Shown here: positions 1 to 10,826 of the stretch, piece by piece
Layout: each line of letters begins with the position of its first letter
How positions within the stretch are numbered: the first letter of the stretch is position 1
Assembly: GCA_019638395.1 (NCBI GenBank)
Contig: JAHBTX010000001.1
Location: 186,001 to 250,000, forward strand
Length of the DNA stretch: 64,000 nt
Source of the DNA: Cyclobacteriaceae bacterium
GTDB lineage: Bacteria; Bacteroidota; Bacteroidia; Cytophagales; Cyclobacteriaceae
Direction: 5' to 3'
Notes under the pieces: generated by a model
What the model was told of the DNA's origin: nothing
Database searches by the model: none
Seen by the model: only the letters and a program-made list of their open reading frames with translations
Position numbers and translations under genes: made by a program

Positions 1-124
1 TCAAGGAAGGTCTTGGGTTTCCATAGAAGCTGATAGCAACGCCACCTACAAACATGTACTCTACATCATGCTTATTGAGTGCTTTGGCAACGCGTATTAT
101 TCCTTCGGATAAATCTTCTTTCAT
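1..124 (-). CDS. Nucleotidyltransferase-like protein, N-terminal fragment cut by window edge
   Basis: Only the first 41 codons are inside the window, read leftward from an ATG at 122-124. The fragment contains VGGVAISFYGNPRPS, which matches the GG-x(7)-G-x-PR-x-(T/S) start of the nucleotidyltransferase fold used by AbiEii/MNT-type proteins, whose catalytic Asp pair would follow just outside the window. Such proteins are often toxins or antitoxins that transfer nucleotides to RNA or protein, but the fragment is too short to place it in a subfamily. It starts 8 bp after the stop of a small upstream ORF and is probably co-transcribed with it from the promoter at 277-307. Confidence 0.7.
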   Translation of the reverse strand, partial: MKEDLSEGIIRVAKALNKHDVEYMFVGGVAISFYGNPRPSL

Positions 125-132
125 CGTAGCAA

Positions 133-273
133 CTATGCTCGTGCTACTTTCTTGATCTTACTAAGAGATTGAACAGCTTTCTCTTGACGCAACTTTTCCT
201 TTTGAGTCAGAGGTCGCTCTACTCGATCCTGCTTTAATTCGCTGTAAGAACTATATAGTTGCAAAGAAGCCAT
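133..273 (-). CDS. Small basic protein upstream of the nucleotidyltransferase
   Basis: This is a 46-codon ORF, MASLQLYSSYSELKQ onward, rich in Lys, Arg, Glu and Gln in its second half and ending VARA. It has no recognised domain. It ends 8 bp before the nucleotidyltransferase start, so the two could form a two-gene unit, as toxin-antitoxin pairs often do. The frame is open further up to an ATG at 339, but a perfect Bacteroidota promoter lies at 277-307, downstream of that ATG. Initiation at 273 would make the message practically leaderless. The alternative is that the promoter serves only the nucleotidyltransferase and this ORF is leader sequence. Confidence 0.4.
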   Translation of the reverse strand: MASLQLYSSYSELKQDRVERPLTQKEKLRQEKAVQSLSKIKKVARA

Positions 274-276
274 GCA

Positions 277-307
277 CAAATATAATACTGACCACTTGAT
301 AATCAAA
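277..307 (-). promoter_or_regulatory. Bacteroidota-type promoter for the nucleotidyltransferase operon
   Basis: On the minus strand TTTG (307-304) and TATATTTG (284-277) are separated by exactly 19 bp, an exact match to the Bacteroidota -33/-7 consensus TTTG-N19-TANNTTTG. The expected transcription start falls close to 273. Confidence 0.65.
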
Positions 308-339
308 CGCTTACAAGGGTATAAAAGTTTAAAACGCAT

Positions 340-869
340 ATAAGTCCGGCTAGCAGGCTTTTAAAGCGCTGGAAACAAGCATGTGTGCCGCTGGCTTTGG
401 CTGGCGCCTGGCTTGTGCGGCTGGTGCACTCATCGCGTGGGCAAAAAACTTTCTTGCTCAAACTTTATCGCTTACATAGACACTCAAGGACGTGGTTGCA
501 CTGGGCCCGGAGAGCGCGGCTCCCGCTGGAATGCGGGACAGGCTTTGAGCGGCTATTTACACATAACGTCAAATTATATAACTGTGCGATGGCATGTGCG
601 GAACAAACCCGAACTTCAATACGAAGCTTAAAACCCCCAGACCAGCGTAGCAAAGGCATGTGCGCAATGGCACGCTGGGATGGTTAACATAATATAATTA
701 TAGAACTGTGCGTCAGGTCCCGATAGCTATCGGGATTAGCTCGGCAAGAGTTATATAATTTATATTATGTTAAATAACGGTGGTAATATCCTAACCCGCA
801 TGTAATTCAACGGGCGTTCTAGTGGTATCTTAGCTAAACATTCAAGTCAGGTAATAAGTACAAACTGGA
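340..869. other. Gene-free region of 530 bp with GC-rich hairpins
   Basis: No convincing gene is present; the two overlapping frames open on the plus strand between 383 and 687 have low-complexity Trp/Cys/Arg-rich products. The stretch holds recurring words (GGCATGTGCG at 593 and 655; near-identical AATTATAKAACTGTGCG at about 573-590 and 696-712), a small stem CCAGCGT/ACGCTGG (642-648 with 672-678), and the large inverted repeat listed separately. Confidence 0.6.
683..775. repeat. Long hairpin with internal 18-bp palindrome, attC-like
   Basis: The arms at 684-707 and 749-773 are inverted copies starting TTAACATAATATAA, differing by one bulge and one mismatch. The loop contains the perfect palindrome TCCCGATAGCTATCGGGA at 718-735. 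The right arm ends in GTTAAAT (769-775), which fits the GTTRRRY core of integron attC sites. The opposite end reads GGTTAAC, one base off the complementary RYYYAAC box. It could be an attC-like recombination site, a decayed mobile-element end, or simply a strong extragenic hairpin. Confidence 0.5.
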
Positions 870-2090
870 TTAGTTAAAACTCACGCTCAAATAATTCCTA
901 ACCGGTTGCTTTTGGAGCAAATCCTGTTGGCTTAGCAAATCAATATAGGTCAGGTAAATTTCCTGCTTTAGTCGCGCTGTTGTTAGTTTAATCTTTATCA
1001 TACTAAGTTTAACACGCAAGGCCACAGCAGGATTATTTTCTTGAATGGCCATCAGTCGGGCGTTTAAATCATCGGGTTGAAGTTCCTGAAGCATGGCTTT
1101 CATTTCAGTGTGTCGTTCAATCAGGTTTTTGATTTTTTCAAGCGCTACAACCCAATTTATACGTTGTTCCAGTTTACTTTCTTCAAGTTCGCCCTCGGCT
1201 TGTATCATTTGCAATTTACGGAATGCCATATCACCCTTATTGGGATTAAACAAAGGTATGGTAACTCCTACTGAAACATTCCAGGGTCTGCGATTAGCTT
1301 CAATCCGAAACGGTTGATACTCAGTTTGCACATAGCCCAGGTTGATGTTCGATTTTTCCAATAGCATACGGTAGTTGGCCAACTCAACTTGTTTTGCGCG
1401 GTACAAAGTTTCATCGGTTTGATTTAAAGTTTCGGGCAACGCAAGGCGGTTGGTAATTTCAGAGGCATCAATCAGTTCCTCTCCTTTCCAGTTTAATTCG
1501 CGGTGTTTTACTCCTGTTACTTGTTCAATGCTTGTACGTAGTGTATTAATTTCAGCACGCACCTTTTCAAGCTCTAAAGTTTTATTAACCAGCTCAAGCC
1601 GGGCTTCTACATAATCATCAGGTTTGGCGTAAGCTGTACTTAGTTGAGCCTGCAGAACTGAAATCAATTTTTCAGTTAACAGTTTATCTTCCTGCCGCAA
1701 TGTCAACACCTCCTGTAAATAAACCCAATTAATTACAGTGAGGTACCGGTCTTTAATTAAATCGCGCAAAACCCGTTCGCGGTCAAGCCGGATAATATCC
1801 TGATATGTTCTGAAGTATCGGTTTGTGTATTGCATTTGCCACGGGTTAGCGGGCAGCACTCTAAACGAATAATCTTGGCGGGTACGATCTAATTGATTGC
1901 TTTCGGTAGCTAAAGCCACTTTACGTATGGGCGATAATTGATAAGGTTTTGTGCTCAGGTAAACTTCCTGATTGTTGAGGGCTTTAATTTCGGGTGCATT
2001 GAGTGCACTTTGCAAAAAATCGGCAACACTTAGCTGGCACCAGCCGCCCAATGGTATTAAGGTAAGAAAGAGTGCTACAAGTGTTTTCAT
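870..2090 (-). CDS. TolC-family outer membrane efflux protein
   Basis: The 406-residue product begins with a signal peptide (MKTLVALFLTLIPLGGWCQ) and is dominated by long amphipathic helices with heptad-like Leu/Glu/Lys spacing, as in TolC proteins; a VTIPLFNPNKGD segment near residue 280 matches the typical end of the second strand region. It is probably the outer-membrane channel of a tripartite export system. It overlaps the HlyD-type gene by 4 bp (ATGA) and closes an operon with a DUF4956 membrane protein and a lamin-tail lipoprotein. It is slightly shorter than canonical TolC (about 470 residues). The transported substrate is unknown. Confidence 0.8.
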   Translation of the reverse strand: MKTLVALFLTLIPLGGWCQLSVADFLQSALNAPEIKALNNQEVYLSTKPYQLSPIRKVALATESNQLDRTRQDYSFRVLPANPWQMQYTNRYFRTYQDIIRLDRERVLRDLIKDRYLTVINWVYLQEVLTLRQEDKLLTEKLISVLQAQLSTAYAKPDDYVEARLELVNKTLELEKVRAEINTLRTSIEQVTGVKHRELNWKGEELIDASEITNRLALPETLNQTDETLYRAKQVELANYRMLLEKSNINLGYVQTEYQPFRIEANRRPWNVSVGVTIPLFNPNKGDMAFRKLQMIQAEGELEESKLEQRINWVVALEKIKNLIERHTEMKAMLQELQPDDLNARLMAIQENNPAVALRVKLSMIKIKLTTARLKQEIYLTYIDLLSQQDLLQKQPVRNYLSVSFN

Positions 2091-3061
2091 CTTACCAAAA
2101 CTTTTTCGCCACTTGCTAAACCATTTTCATCTGGTATCTCCACAAAAATTTCCTGCCCAAATGCTTTTACTGCAGTTGACTTTTGTAAAATTTCGGGAAG
2201 CTCTATAACCGATCCGTAACCAATAACTTTTCCAGCCACCGATTTGCCCGGCTGGTTATACGCTTTTACAATTACAGCTTTGCCAATTACCGGTAATGGT
2301 TTACGACCAGTAATATATACAACAACTCCCGTTGGCCTTACCGGACTTATCTCCATTAGAGGCGCAAACGCGCTTACCTGCTCTCCTACCCGTGCATAAA
2401 CTGCAGTTACTACTCCATTGGTTGTTGCGATGCGCGTTAATTGCATTAGTTCTTGTTGCGATATAACAATCTCTTGTTCTAACAATAAAATTTGATTGTC
2501 TAATAAGTGTTGAGCTGTTTCTGTAACCTGCTTAATGTCTTTTATGCGGATGTCCAGCGCCTGCAAATGATTTTCGCGTTGCTGCCGCAGTGATTTCCGC
2601 TTAAGTTCCAAAGGAGTTTCGGTTGACGCGTGAGTAGGATTTAAATCGCGGCTTAAGGCTTCGTTAAGTGCTATTTCGGCTGTTATCTTTTGGATCTCGG
2701 CATCAATTGTTTCTATTTCAATTTTTTTCTGTGCTTGTATATAAGCAATTTCAGAGTTGGCAAGTTTACCTTTTTCTAATCGTTCGGCTCGTAGTGCAGC
2801 CAATCGGTTGGTTTGTTTGGCTATTTCAATTTCTAATTCGGGGCTGGTTAATTCAACCAGCAAATCGCCTGTTTTAACTTGCATTCCGGGTACTACAGTA
2901 ATTGATTTTACGAGGGCCGATCGCCCCACGTTAATCTTAAAATCTTTCGAAACGGCAATACCTACTGTGGCTTCGCCATTGCTTTTAAAAAAACGCACAC
3001 TGATGTAAAGCATCAGTATAAAGGAAATCAGAATCAATACATAAAACCAATTTAGCCGCAT
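2087..3061 (-). CDS. HlyD-family membrane fusion protein
   Basis: The 324-residue protein starts MRLNWFYVLILI with one N-terminal membrane segment (about residues 4-25). A biotinyl-lipoyl-like half motif (VKTGDLLVELTSPELE) follows, then a coiled-coil hairpin rich in Glu/Lys/Gln (about 90-200), then a second lipoyl/beta-barrel part (ARVGEQVSAFAPLMEISP). This is the periplasmic adaptor layout. The start is taken at 3061 because it forms a TAATG overlap with the upstream stop; the frame is open another 20 codons into that gene. It presumably links the TolC-like protein to an inner-membrane partner, and no dedicated ABC or RND pump gene lies in this operon. Confidence 0.82.
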   Translation of the reverse strand: MRLNWFYVLILISFILMLYISVRFFKSNGEATVGIAVSKDFKINVGRSALVKSITVVPGMQVKTGDLLVELTSPELEIEIAKQTNRLAALRAERLEKGKLANSEIAYIQAQKKIEIETIDAEIQKITAEIALNEALSRDLNPTHASTETPLELKRKSLRQQRENHLQALDIRIKDIKQVTETAQHLLDNQILLLEQEIVISQQELMQLTRIATTNGVVTAVYARVGEQVSAFAPLMEISPVRPTGVVVYITGRKPLPVIGKAVIVKAYNQPGKSVAGKVIGYGSVIELPEILQKSTAVKAFGQEIFVEIPDENGLASGEKVLVR

Positions 3062-3732
3062 TAGTCTTGAAAGGTTTCGGTAGTTGTAACTTTTACTTGA
3101 CGCACGCCAGGTGCTGCCCAAAGTTTTTCCAGTGCCCTTTGTTTGGTTACACTCTTTTTAAGACAGACAGCATAATGATAGCGAATGGCATTTTCTTTAT
3201 TAACCAATACAGTTACCAGCCGTATGTTAACGCAAAGCTCCTTTAGCAGAGCCTCTATTGCTCCTAGCTCATCGGGATGTGCCAATGTAAAAAATAAATG
3301 AACTGGTTGTGCATAACTTCTAAAAGGCGAAATATGCAGTAAGAAAGCCACCAGACAAAATAGAATAGCCCCCACAAATGAAATGGTAAATCCATATACG
3401 CCAATTGCCAAACCGGTGCTCAATGCTGCAAACAGAAACAATACATCACGGGGGTCGTCAATGCGGGTTCTAAACCGGATAATTGCCATGGCACCAAAAA
3501 CACCCAGGCCGCGTGCAAGGCTATCGCCAATAGCCATCATTACAAGGGTAGTTACAACTGCACCTAAGATTAGCGATTGAAAAAGATTTTTTGGATACTC
3601 ATCTCCCGTAAAGGTTAACTTGTGGGTAATAGCTATAAGTGATGCCAAGACAAAAGCCCACAAAAAAGAATAGGTTATATTAATGAATTCCGGGTATTCG
3701 TAAACAGGCTGATCGGGAAATAACTCAAGCAT
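3061..3732 (-). CDS. DUF4956 domain membrane protein
   Basis: The 223-residue protein has four or so hydrophobic segments and the hallmark GLGVFGAMAIIRFRT near residues 76-90, followed by DPRDVLFLFAALSTGLAIG, characteristic of DUF4956. A soluble C-terminal region of about 80 residues follows. In other Bacteroidota and in Firmicutes this family is found beside VTC-type polyphosphate polymerases and CotH-like kinases; here neither is present, but a lamin-tail lipoprotein lies immediately upstream (11 bp) and an HlyD/TolC pair downstream. Molecular function is unknown. Confidence 0.85.
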   Translation of the reverse strand: MLELFPDQPVYEYPEFINITYSFLWAFVLASLIAITHKLTFTGDEYPKNLFQSLILGAVVTTLVMMAIGDSLARGLGVFGAMAIIRFRTRIDDPRDVLFLFAALSTGLAIGVYGFTISFVGAILFCLVAFLLHISPFRSYAQPVHLFFTLAHPDELGAIEALLKELCVNIRLVTVLVNKENAIRYHYAVCLKKSVTKQRALEKLWAAPGVRQVKVTTTETFQD

Positions 3733-3743
3733 GAATCACATTT

Positions 3744-4994
3744 TTATTGATTGGATAAACCGGGCGAAGGCGAACTAAACGCTTTCCAGGTAGTTGCACC
3801 ATTGGTGGTTCTTCCCCACGAGGTATTTTCGCTTTGGGCACCAAAACTATATTCGCTAATGGTGCGGCCGTCCAGGTAATAGATGCCTACATCCTCACCA
3901 GCACCATTCAACGCAAAGTCGGCATGCAATGCGCCTTGCTCGGGTTGATTATCGGCCCAGATAATCACGAAGCCGCCTGACGGAATAGTTGTTAAAGTTG
4001 CGTCAGTATCCGGAATCTTATATTTGAAAGGATTGGATTTGTTATCCGATACATACATTCCTCCTATGTTAACCGCAGAAGTACCCGCATTGTAAATTTC
4101 AATCCAATCGTCAAATTCATTTTTTCCAGAGCTGTTATCGGGGCAGCACGATGAGTTTAATGCTAAAAATTCATTTACCACCAGTTGCGGAAGCACATCG
4201 GTATTTAAAATATATCGTAAAACTTTTGCCGGTGCTGTTGCAGGCTCGTACGATTTAAGCCCGTTGGTTCCGGTTGCTTCCAGGTAATATTCCATTGTTC
4301 CCGTTACTGCTTGCGCAGGTAAAGTAGCGGTATAAAATCCAGCTTGCAAAATCATGGTTGCACTGGTGTAACTACCACCATTAAAACGGTAGTAAATTGT
4401 GATGCCCTCCAGTCCTTGTGTTGAAACCAAAGTTGCTTTAATAACAACAGCCTGATTAAGTGCTGGAACAATGGGTTCGCGTATGGTACTCAGGATTGCC
4501 GGAGTTTGATTGCCTCCGTTTAATGCACCTTTTGTGGGCGTTCCGGAAATAGCAAAGTTAGAGGTTCCATCCGGATACCGGCCATAACTTTGGCCGGCAC
4601 TCAGTTCCGGAAATTCAACACGATCTATTAAGGTGCCTCTGGCGTTTTCAAGATAAACGGTTTCACCACCCGAAGTAAGTTTAAAATTTGTATTGAGCCC
4701 GGTACCCAAATCATTACAGGTTAAAACTAAAAACCCCTTAGCCGGAATGGTAGTACCCACGGGAAGCTGGTATTTTGCAGCAGCATTATCATAGATGAAA
4801 TAGCCACTTATATCAGCACTGGTTTCCAAAGTGTTATACAACTCTAACCAATCTTCACCCGAAGCATAAACTTCGTTAATAACTATGCCCTCGAAGGTGG
4901 CTGGCTTCTCTTCCAAAGGATCGCACGAGGTAAAGGTTATAATACCAAACAAAATCTGAACAAGTACAAAACATTTCAATTCTTTCAAATTCAT
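3744..4994 (-). CDS. Lipoprotein with two lamin-tail domains
   Basis: The 416-residue product begins MNLKELKCFVLVQILFGIITFTSCD; the lipobox Cys is residue 24, so it should be a lipoprotein. Two lamin-tail (LTD) beta-sandwich domains are visible. The first runs from GIVINEVYASGEDWLELYN to SYGRYPDGT, the second from LVVNEFLALNSSC with DDWIEIYNAGTSAVNIGG. A region of fibronectin-like spacing lies between them. LTD domains are common in secreted Bacteroidota proteins, often attached to CotH kinases or nucleases; no catalytic domain is seen. The frame is open 29 codons upstream, but the ATG at 4994 places the signal peptide correctly. First gene of the operon. Confidence 0.82.
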   Translation of the reverse strand: MNLKELKCFVLVQILFGIITFTSCDPLEEKPATFEGIVINEVYASGEDWLELYNTLETSADISGYFIYDNAAAKYQLPVGTTIPAKGFLVLTCNDLGTGLNTNFKLTSGGETVYLENARGTLIDRVEFPELSAGQSYGRYPDGTSNFAISGTPTKGALNGGNQTPAILSTIREPIVPALNQAVVIKATLVSTQGLEGITIYYRFNGGSYTSATMILQAGFYTATLPAQAVTGTMEYYLEATGTNGLKSYEPATAPAKVLRYILNTDVLPQLVVNEFLALNSSCCPDNSSGKNEFDDWIEIYNAGTSAVNIGGMYVSDNKSNPFKYKIPDTDATLTTIPSGGFVIIWADNQPEQGALHADFALNGAGEDVGIYYLDGRTISEYSFGAQSENTSWGRTTNGATTWKAFSSPSPGLSNQ

Positions 4995-5188
4995 GATGTT
5001 TTCAAAGAAACAATTTCTTAAAGATAAGGTAATAGCTACGTTCGGTCTAATAGCATCTCCAAATAATAGGCTTACAATCAATTAGTGTAGGGCAACTAAA
5101 TTTGTTATTTCAATAAAGTGTTAACATCAATCTTAACGCTGTGGGCAACCAAAATGACTTGAGGATTCTGAAATATGCCTCCCTTTAC

Positions 5189-5226
5189 TTTGGCAGTTCT
5201 ATTTTCCTTCGGTTTGTGTACTTTTG
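5189..5226 (+). promoter_or_regulatory. Probable promoter of the ABC-F gene
   Basis: TACTTTTG at 5219-5226 fits the -7 consensus TANNTTTG, 22 bp before the ATG. A TTTG at 5189-5192 is 26 bp upstream of it, longer than the usual 19 bp, so only the -7 element is well supported. Confidence 0.4.
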
Positions 5227-5239
5227 CGCGTTATTTTAA

Positions 5240-6868
<1,629 letters not shown>

Positions 6869-6870
6869 AA

Positions 6871-6898
6871 AAATCCCAACTGTTCAGTTGGGATTTTT
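6871..6898. terminator. Bidirectional intrinsic terminator
   Basis: The stem TCCCAACTG/CAGTTGGGA (6874-6882 with 6885-6893) is flanked by an A-run on the left and a T-run on the right. It sits between convergent genes and can serve both the ABC-F gene and the TPR gene. Confidence 0.85.
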
Positions 6899-6921
6899 AA
6901 TGGTTTCAGCAGGAAGAATTT

Positions 6922-8142
6922 TTAATCAACTTCTTCGCCTAACGTTTTAAGTCTTTTCTTAACCCGGTTAACGCTGGCCTGTATATCTAAATCGCCATAG
7001 ATGGTTAACAAACTGTAAAGTACGTTAACATCATCGGGTGAAATCTTTTCGCAAGCTTCTACATACGGAAGTGCTGTCTTAAGTTTTTCAACGTAGATTT
7101 TATCAATCTCAATTGCTTTGGCAAGGTCTGCTTTCGAGTTACCCAAAGCACTCATTTTATCTTTTTCAACTTTCGCATCTTTCCAGTATAAATCGGCTAA
7201 CATAGCTGCTGCATCAAAGTTTTTAGGATCAGCGGCTAACACTTTCGCATAAGTTGCCTTGGCCTTCTCTATTTCACCCATCTCTTGTTGCAAGCGACCT
7301 AGCAGGTACAATTGATCGTTATCTTTCGGGTTTTCTTTCAACGAAGCTTCCACCATTTGCTTAGCCACATCGTACTTCTTTTCATTTAAGTAGATAGACA
7401 ATTCTGTTTGTGCAAAATCTTTATTACCTGGGTTGGCCTTTTTTGCTTGCTGTAAAATTTTGATAGCCTCGTCAGTATTTTTCCGTTTGTTATAAAAGAT
7501 ATCAACCAACACAATATAAGAATCTGCCGACTTGCCACCCCTGGCGTGGTACTTTTGAATGTACTCAACCGCTTTATCAAAATCTTCTGCTGCCGGAGCA
7601 AAGAATACACCGGCATTCATCAGAATGGATGTGTCTTCCGGAATGAAGTAGAGGGTTTTTTCGGTATAGGCAAATGCCTTTTTAAAATCTTTATCATCCT
7701 GATAAGCTTTAACAGCTTGCTCAAAATAACTTTGTGCCATTGCACCACTTACCTGAGTGTTCATAATCGGCAAACCCAATGCATCGCTTAAGAAAGCAGG
7801 TGTTTTATCATTATCAAGTTGCTTCGACTTTTCAAAAGCTTCTTTAGCAACCGGAAATCCTTCCGGAACAAGTGATTTGAACTTGGTTACTTTGGTAGTA
7901 TCAATGGCAGCATAAATTACGCCTTTCAGGTACCATGCTTTGGCAGCACTTTTTGATGGGTTACCTTTTTTGTCAACCATAAATTCCTGGCTGGCGGTGG
8001 TAACATCAATAATTGCTTTTGCTTCATCTAACTTACCGGCTTTCAATGCTTTTTCCGCATTACCTACATTGGGTTTTATTTCCTTCTGGCTAAACGCCAC
8101 AAAAGGCAAAACCCCAAACATTAACACTACTATTTTTTTCAT
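6922..8142 (-). CDS. Secreted tetratricopeptide-repeat protein
   Basis: The 406-residue product has a signal peptide (MKKIVVLMFGVLPFVAFSQ) and then a chain of TPR-type helix pairs, for example KAFAYTEKTLYFIPEDTSIL, AIKILQQAKKANPGNKDFAQ and KATYAKVLAADPKNFDAAAM. It is probably a periplasmic or outer-membrane-associated scaffold. No enzyme domain is visible. It lies 24 bp downstream of gyrA on the same strand and may be co-transcribed with it, which is a common arrangement in this phylum. The specific role cannot be inferred. Confidence 0.8.
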   Translation of the reverse strand: MKKIVVLMFGVLPFVAFSQKEIKPNVGNAEKALKAGKLDEAKAIIDVTTASQEFMVDKKGNPSKSAAKAWYLKGVIYAAIDTTKVTKFKSLVPEGFPVAKEAFEKSKQLDNDKTPAFLSDALGLPIMNTQVSGAMAQSYFEQAVKAYQDDKDFKKAFAYTEKTLYFIPEDTSILMNAGVFFAPAAEDFDKAVEYIQKYHARGGKSADSYIVLVDIFYNKRKNTDEAIKILQQAKKANPGNKDFAQTELSIYLNEKKYDVAKQMVEASLKENPKDNDQLYLLGRLQQEMGEIEKAKATYAKVLAADPKNFDAAAMLADLYWKDAKVEKDKMSALGNSKADLAKAIEIDKIYVEKLKTALPYVEACEKISPDDVNVLYSLLTIYGDLDIQASVNRVKKRLKTLGEEVD

Positions 8143-8166
8143 TTCAAATTAAGGTTTAGTTCTATT

Positions 8167-10680
8167 TTATATTTGTTCAGGTTCGGTTTTAGGTTCAGCA
8201 TCGGTTGCATCAGCATCGTCCATCTTCTGGATTTTTTCTACCGATGAAATTTCATCTTCCTCGTTTAATTTAATCAGGCGTACACCTTGCGTGGCACGGC
8301 CCATTACACGCAATTCATTTACACTTATGCGAATGCTGATACCCGATTTATTAATAATCATCAGGTCATCATTATCCACAACCTCCTTAATGGCAACAAG
8401 CTTGCCAGTTTTTTCGGTGATGTTAATCGTTTTAACACCTTTGCCTCCCCTGCGGGTTATCCGGTAGTCATCAATAGACGAGCGCTTGCCGTATCCTTTC
8501 TCTGAAACCACCAGCAGGTTGGCATCGGCCCGACTCATACATACCATCCCAATTACTTTATCCTCATCCGACTCAAGCGTAACGGCACGTACACCAGCAG
8601 CGGTACGCCCCATCGGCCTAACATCGGCCTCGTTAAACCGAACAGCCTTTCCTTCACTTTTGGCAATAATAATGTCGTTGCTTCCATTTGTCAACGCAGC
8701 ATTCAACAAACGGTCGCCAGCGTGGATAGTTATGGCTGCAATACCGTTTGCGCGTGGCCGCGAATAAGCTTCGAGCGATGTTTTCTTAATGGTACCTTTT
8801 TCGGTACAAAGAATTACATAGGTATTGTTAATGTAGGTTTCATCCACCAGGTCTTTCACATTCAAAATTGCTTTTACACGGTCGCCCGGTTGAATGGTAA
8901 GCAGATTTTGAATAGCCCTGCCCTTCGAGGTTTTAGTGCCCTCTGGAATTTCGTAGGCTTTCTTCCAATACACCTGTCCTTGCTCGGTAAAAATGAGCAA
9001 GTAGTTATGTGCTTGTGCAATAAAGAGATGTTCGGTGAAATCGTCCTCTTTTGTACCGGCTGCCTTTGAACCAATACCACCTCTACCTTGTGTTCTATAC
9101 TCTGACAGGGATGTACGTTTAACATAACCCTGGTTGGAAACGGTAATTACCATTTCTTCATTCGGTATCATGTCTTCTAACGTGATATCGTCATCGCTGT
9201 GTATTACTTCAGTTCTGCGTTTATCGCCATAGCGCTCTTTAATCTCATTCAATTCATCTTTAATGATGCCCATACGCAGGCCTTCGTTTGAAAGAATCTC
9301 GTTGAGACGCGCAATCAACGCCTTCACTTCTTCATACTCATTCTGAATTTTCTCGCGCTCGAGCCCGGTTAACCGTTGCAAACGCATTTCCAGAATAGCC
9401 TTAGCCTGAATTTCTGAAAGTTTAAACTGCTCCATCAAACCGGTTTTGGCAATTTCCGGATCGCGTGAACTGCGAATTAAGGCAATCACTTCATCCAGGT
9501 GATCGAGTGCAATCAGGTATCCTTCCAGTATATGGGCGCGTTTCTCAGCTTCAGCAAGTTCGAATTTTGTTCTGCGCACTACCACTTCGTGACGATGTTC
9601 CACAAAGTGTACAATCAGGTCTTTCAGGTTTAACGTTTGTGGTCTTCCCTTTACAAGGGCAACATTGTTTACTCCAAATGACGATTGAAGCTGCGTGTAT
9701 TTGTACAGGTTGTTGAGTACTATGTTTGGAATAGCATCTTTCTTCAGGTCATAAACCACGCGGTAACCCTCGCGATCCGATTCATCGCGTATATCGCTGA
9801 TGCCTTCTAATTTTTTCTCGTTAATCAAGGCAGCGGTTTTTTCGATCATCAAGGCCTTATTCACCATGTAGGGAACTTCGGTAACCACAATCTGATCGCG
9901 GCCATTACTGTTTGAAACAATCTCGGCTTTAGCCCGCACCACAATTCGTCCTCTTCCTGTAAGGAAAGCTTCCTGTACACCCCGATAACCATAGATCAGC
10001 CCTCCGGTAGGAAAATCAGGAGCGGTAATAAATTTCATCAATTCGGGTATGGTAATTTCCCGGTTATCGATATAGGCACAAATGCCGTCCACTACTTCAG
10101 TTAAATTATGTGGAGCCATGTTGGTGGCCATGCCCACGGCAATACCACTTGAACCATTGATAAGCAGGTTAGGAACCTTGCCCGGCAACACGGTTGGTTC
10201 CGTTAAAGAGTCGTCAAAGTTGGGTTGGAAATCAACGGTGTCTTTGTTGATGTCGGCCAATAGTTCTTCGGCTAATCTTTTGAGGCGGGCTTCGGTATAA
10301 CGCATGGCTGCTGGCGAATCGCCATCAATAGAACCAAAGTTTCCCTGGCCATCTACTAGCGTATAGCGCAACGACCAATCCTGGGCCATGCGCACCATGG
10401 TGTCGTAAACGGAAGCATCGCCATGCGGATGATACTTACCCAAAACCTCCCCTACTATACGAGCTGATTTTTTATAGGGCTTATTGTAGTTAACACCTAA
10501 CTCGAGCATACCGTAAAGCACCCTGCGGTGTACGGGCTTTAAACCATCGCGTACATCGGGTAATGCGCGCGATACAATTACCGACATCGAATAATCGATG
10601 TAGGCACCCCGCATTTCATCTTCAATATTTATCGGAATAATGTTTTGCCGTTCGGGCAAATTTGTGCTTTCGTCAGCCAC
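8167..10680 (-). CDS. gyrA: DNA gyrase subunit A
   Basis: The 837-residue protein is a full-length type IIA topoisomerase A subunit. It has the winged-helix and tower domains, the active-site Tyr in [10 protein letters not shown] (about residue 128), and the C-terminal beta-pinwheel. The GyrA box reads QGRGGIG, which marks it as gyrase rather than topoisomerase IV. It ends with an acidic tail. The quinolone-resistance region reads [10 protein letters not shown]: Ala89 stands where E. coli has Ser83, and Asp93 matches Asp87. It introduces negative supercoils with GyrB, which is not in the window. Confidence 0.97.
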   Translation of the reverse strand: MADESTNLPERQNIIPINIEDEMRGAYIDYSMSVIVSRALPDVRDGLKPVHRRVLYGMLELGVNYNKPYKKSARIVGEVLGKYHPHGDASVYDTMVRMAQDWSLRYTLVDGQGNFGSIDGDSPAAMRYTEARLKRLAEELLADINKDTVDFQPNFDDSLTEPTVLPGKVPNLLINGSSGIAVGMATNMAPHNLTEVVDGICAYIDNREITIPELMKFITAPDFPTGGLIYGYRGVQEAFLTGRGRIVVRAKAEIVSNSNGRDQIVVTEVPYMVNKALMIEKTAALINEKKLEGISDIRDESDREGYRVVYDLKKDAIPNIVLNNLYKYTQLQSSFGVNNVALVKGRPQTLNLKDLIVHFVEHRHEVVVRRTKFELAEAEKRAHILEGYLIALDHLDEVIALIRSSRDPEIAKTGLMEQFKLSEIQAKAILEMRLQRLTGLEREKIQNEYEEVKALIARLNEILSNEGLRMGIIKDELNEIKERYGDKRRTEVIHSDDDITLEDMIPNEEMVITVSNQGYVKRTSLSEYRTQGRGGIGSKAAGTKEDDFTEHLFIAQAHNYLLIFTEQGQVYWKKAYEIPEGTKTSKGRAIQNLLTIQPGDRVKAILNVKDLVDETYINNTYVILCTEKGTIKKTSLEAYSRPRANGIAAITIHAGDRLLNAALTNGSNDIIIAKSEGKAVRFNEADVRPMGRTAAGVRAVTLESDEDKVIGMVCMSRADANLLVVSEKGYGKRSSIDDYRITRRGGKGVKTINITEKTGKLVAIKEVVDNDDLMIINKSGISIRISVNELRVMGRATQGVRLIKLNEEDEISSVEKIQKMDDADATDAEPKTEPEQI

Positions 10681-10826
10681 AGATTTCTGGTTTTAAGTTC
10701 GTTTGTTAACCCATTTTAATGGGTAAAAATCAAGCATGCAAGGTATAGAATTTTGGTTAATTCGCTGCTTTTCAGGTAGGCCTAAAGCTTGATTTTTTAG
10801 CACTTGGAAGCAGTTTTTTCGTGCAG

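Noticed and set aside
133-339. Longer 68-codon form of the small gene before the nucleotidyltransferase
   Set aside because: Its start lies upstream of a perfect promoter (277-307), so the promoter would be inside the gene; the shorter form was kept at low confidence.
383-687. Two overlapping plus-strand frames of 82 and 100 codons
   Set aside because: They overlap each other and the hairpin region, have odd Trp/Cys/Arg-rich products, no ribosome site or promoter element, and no recognisable domain.
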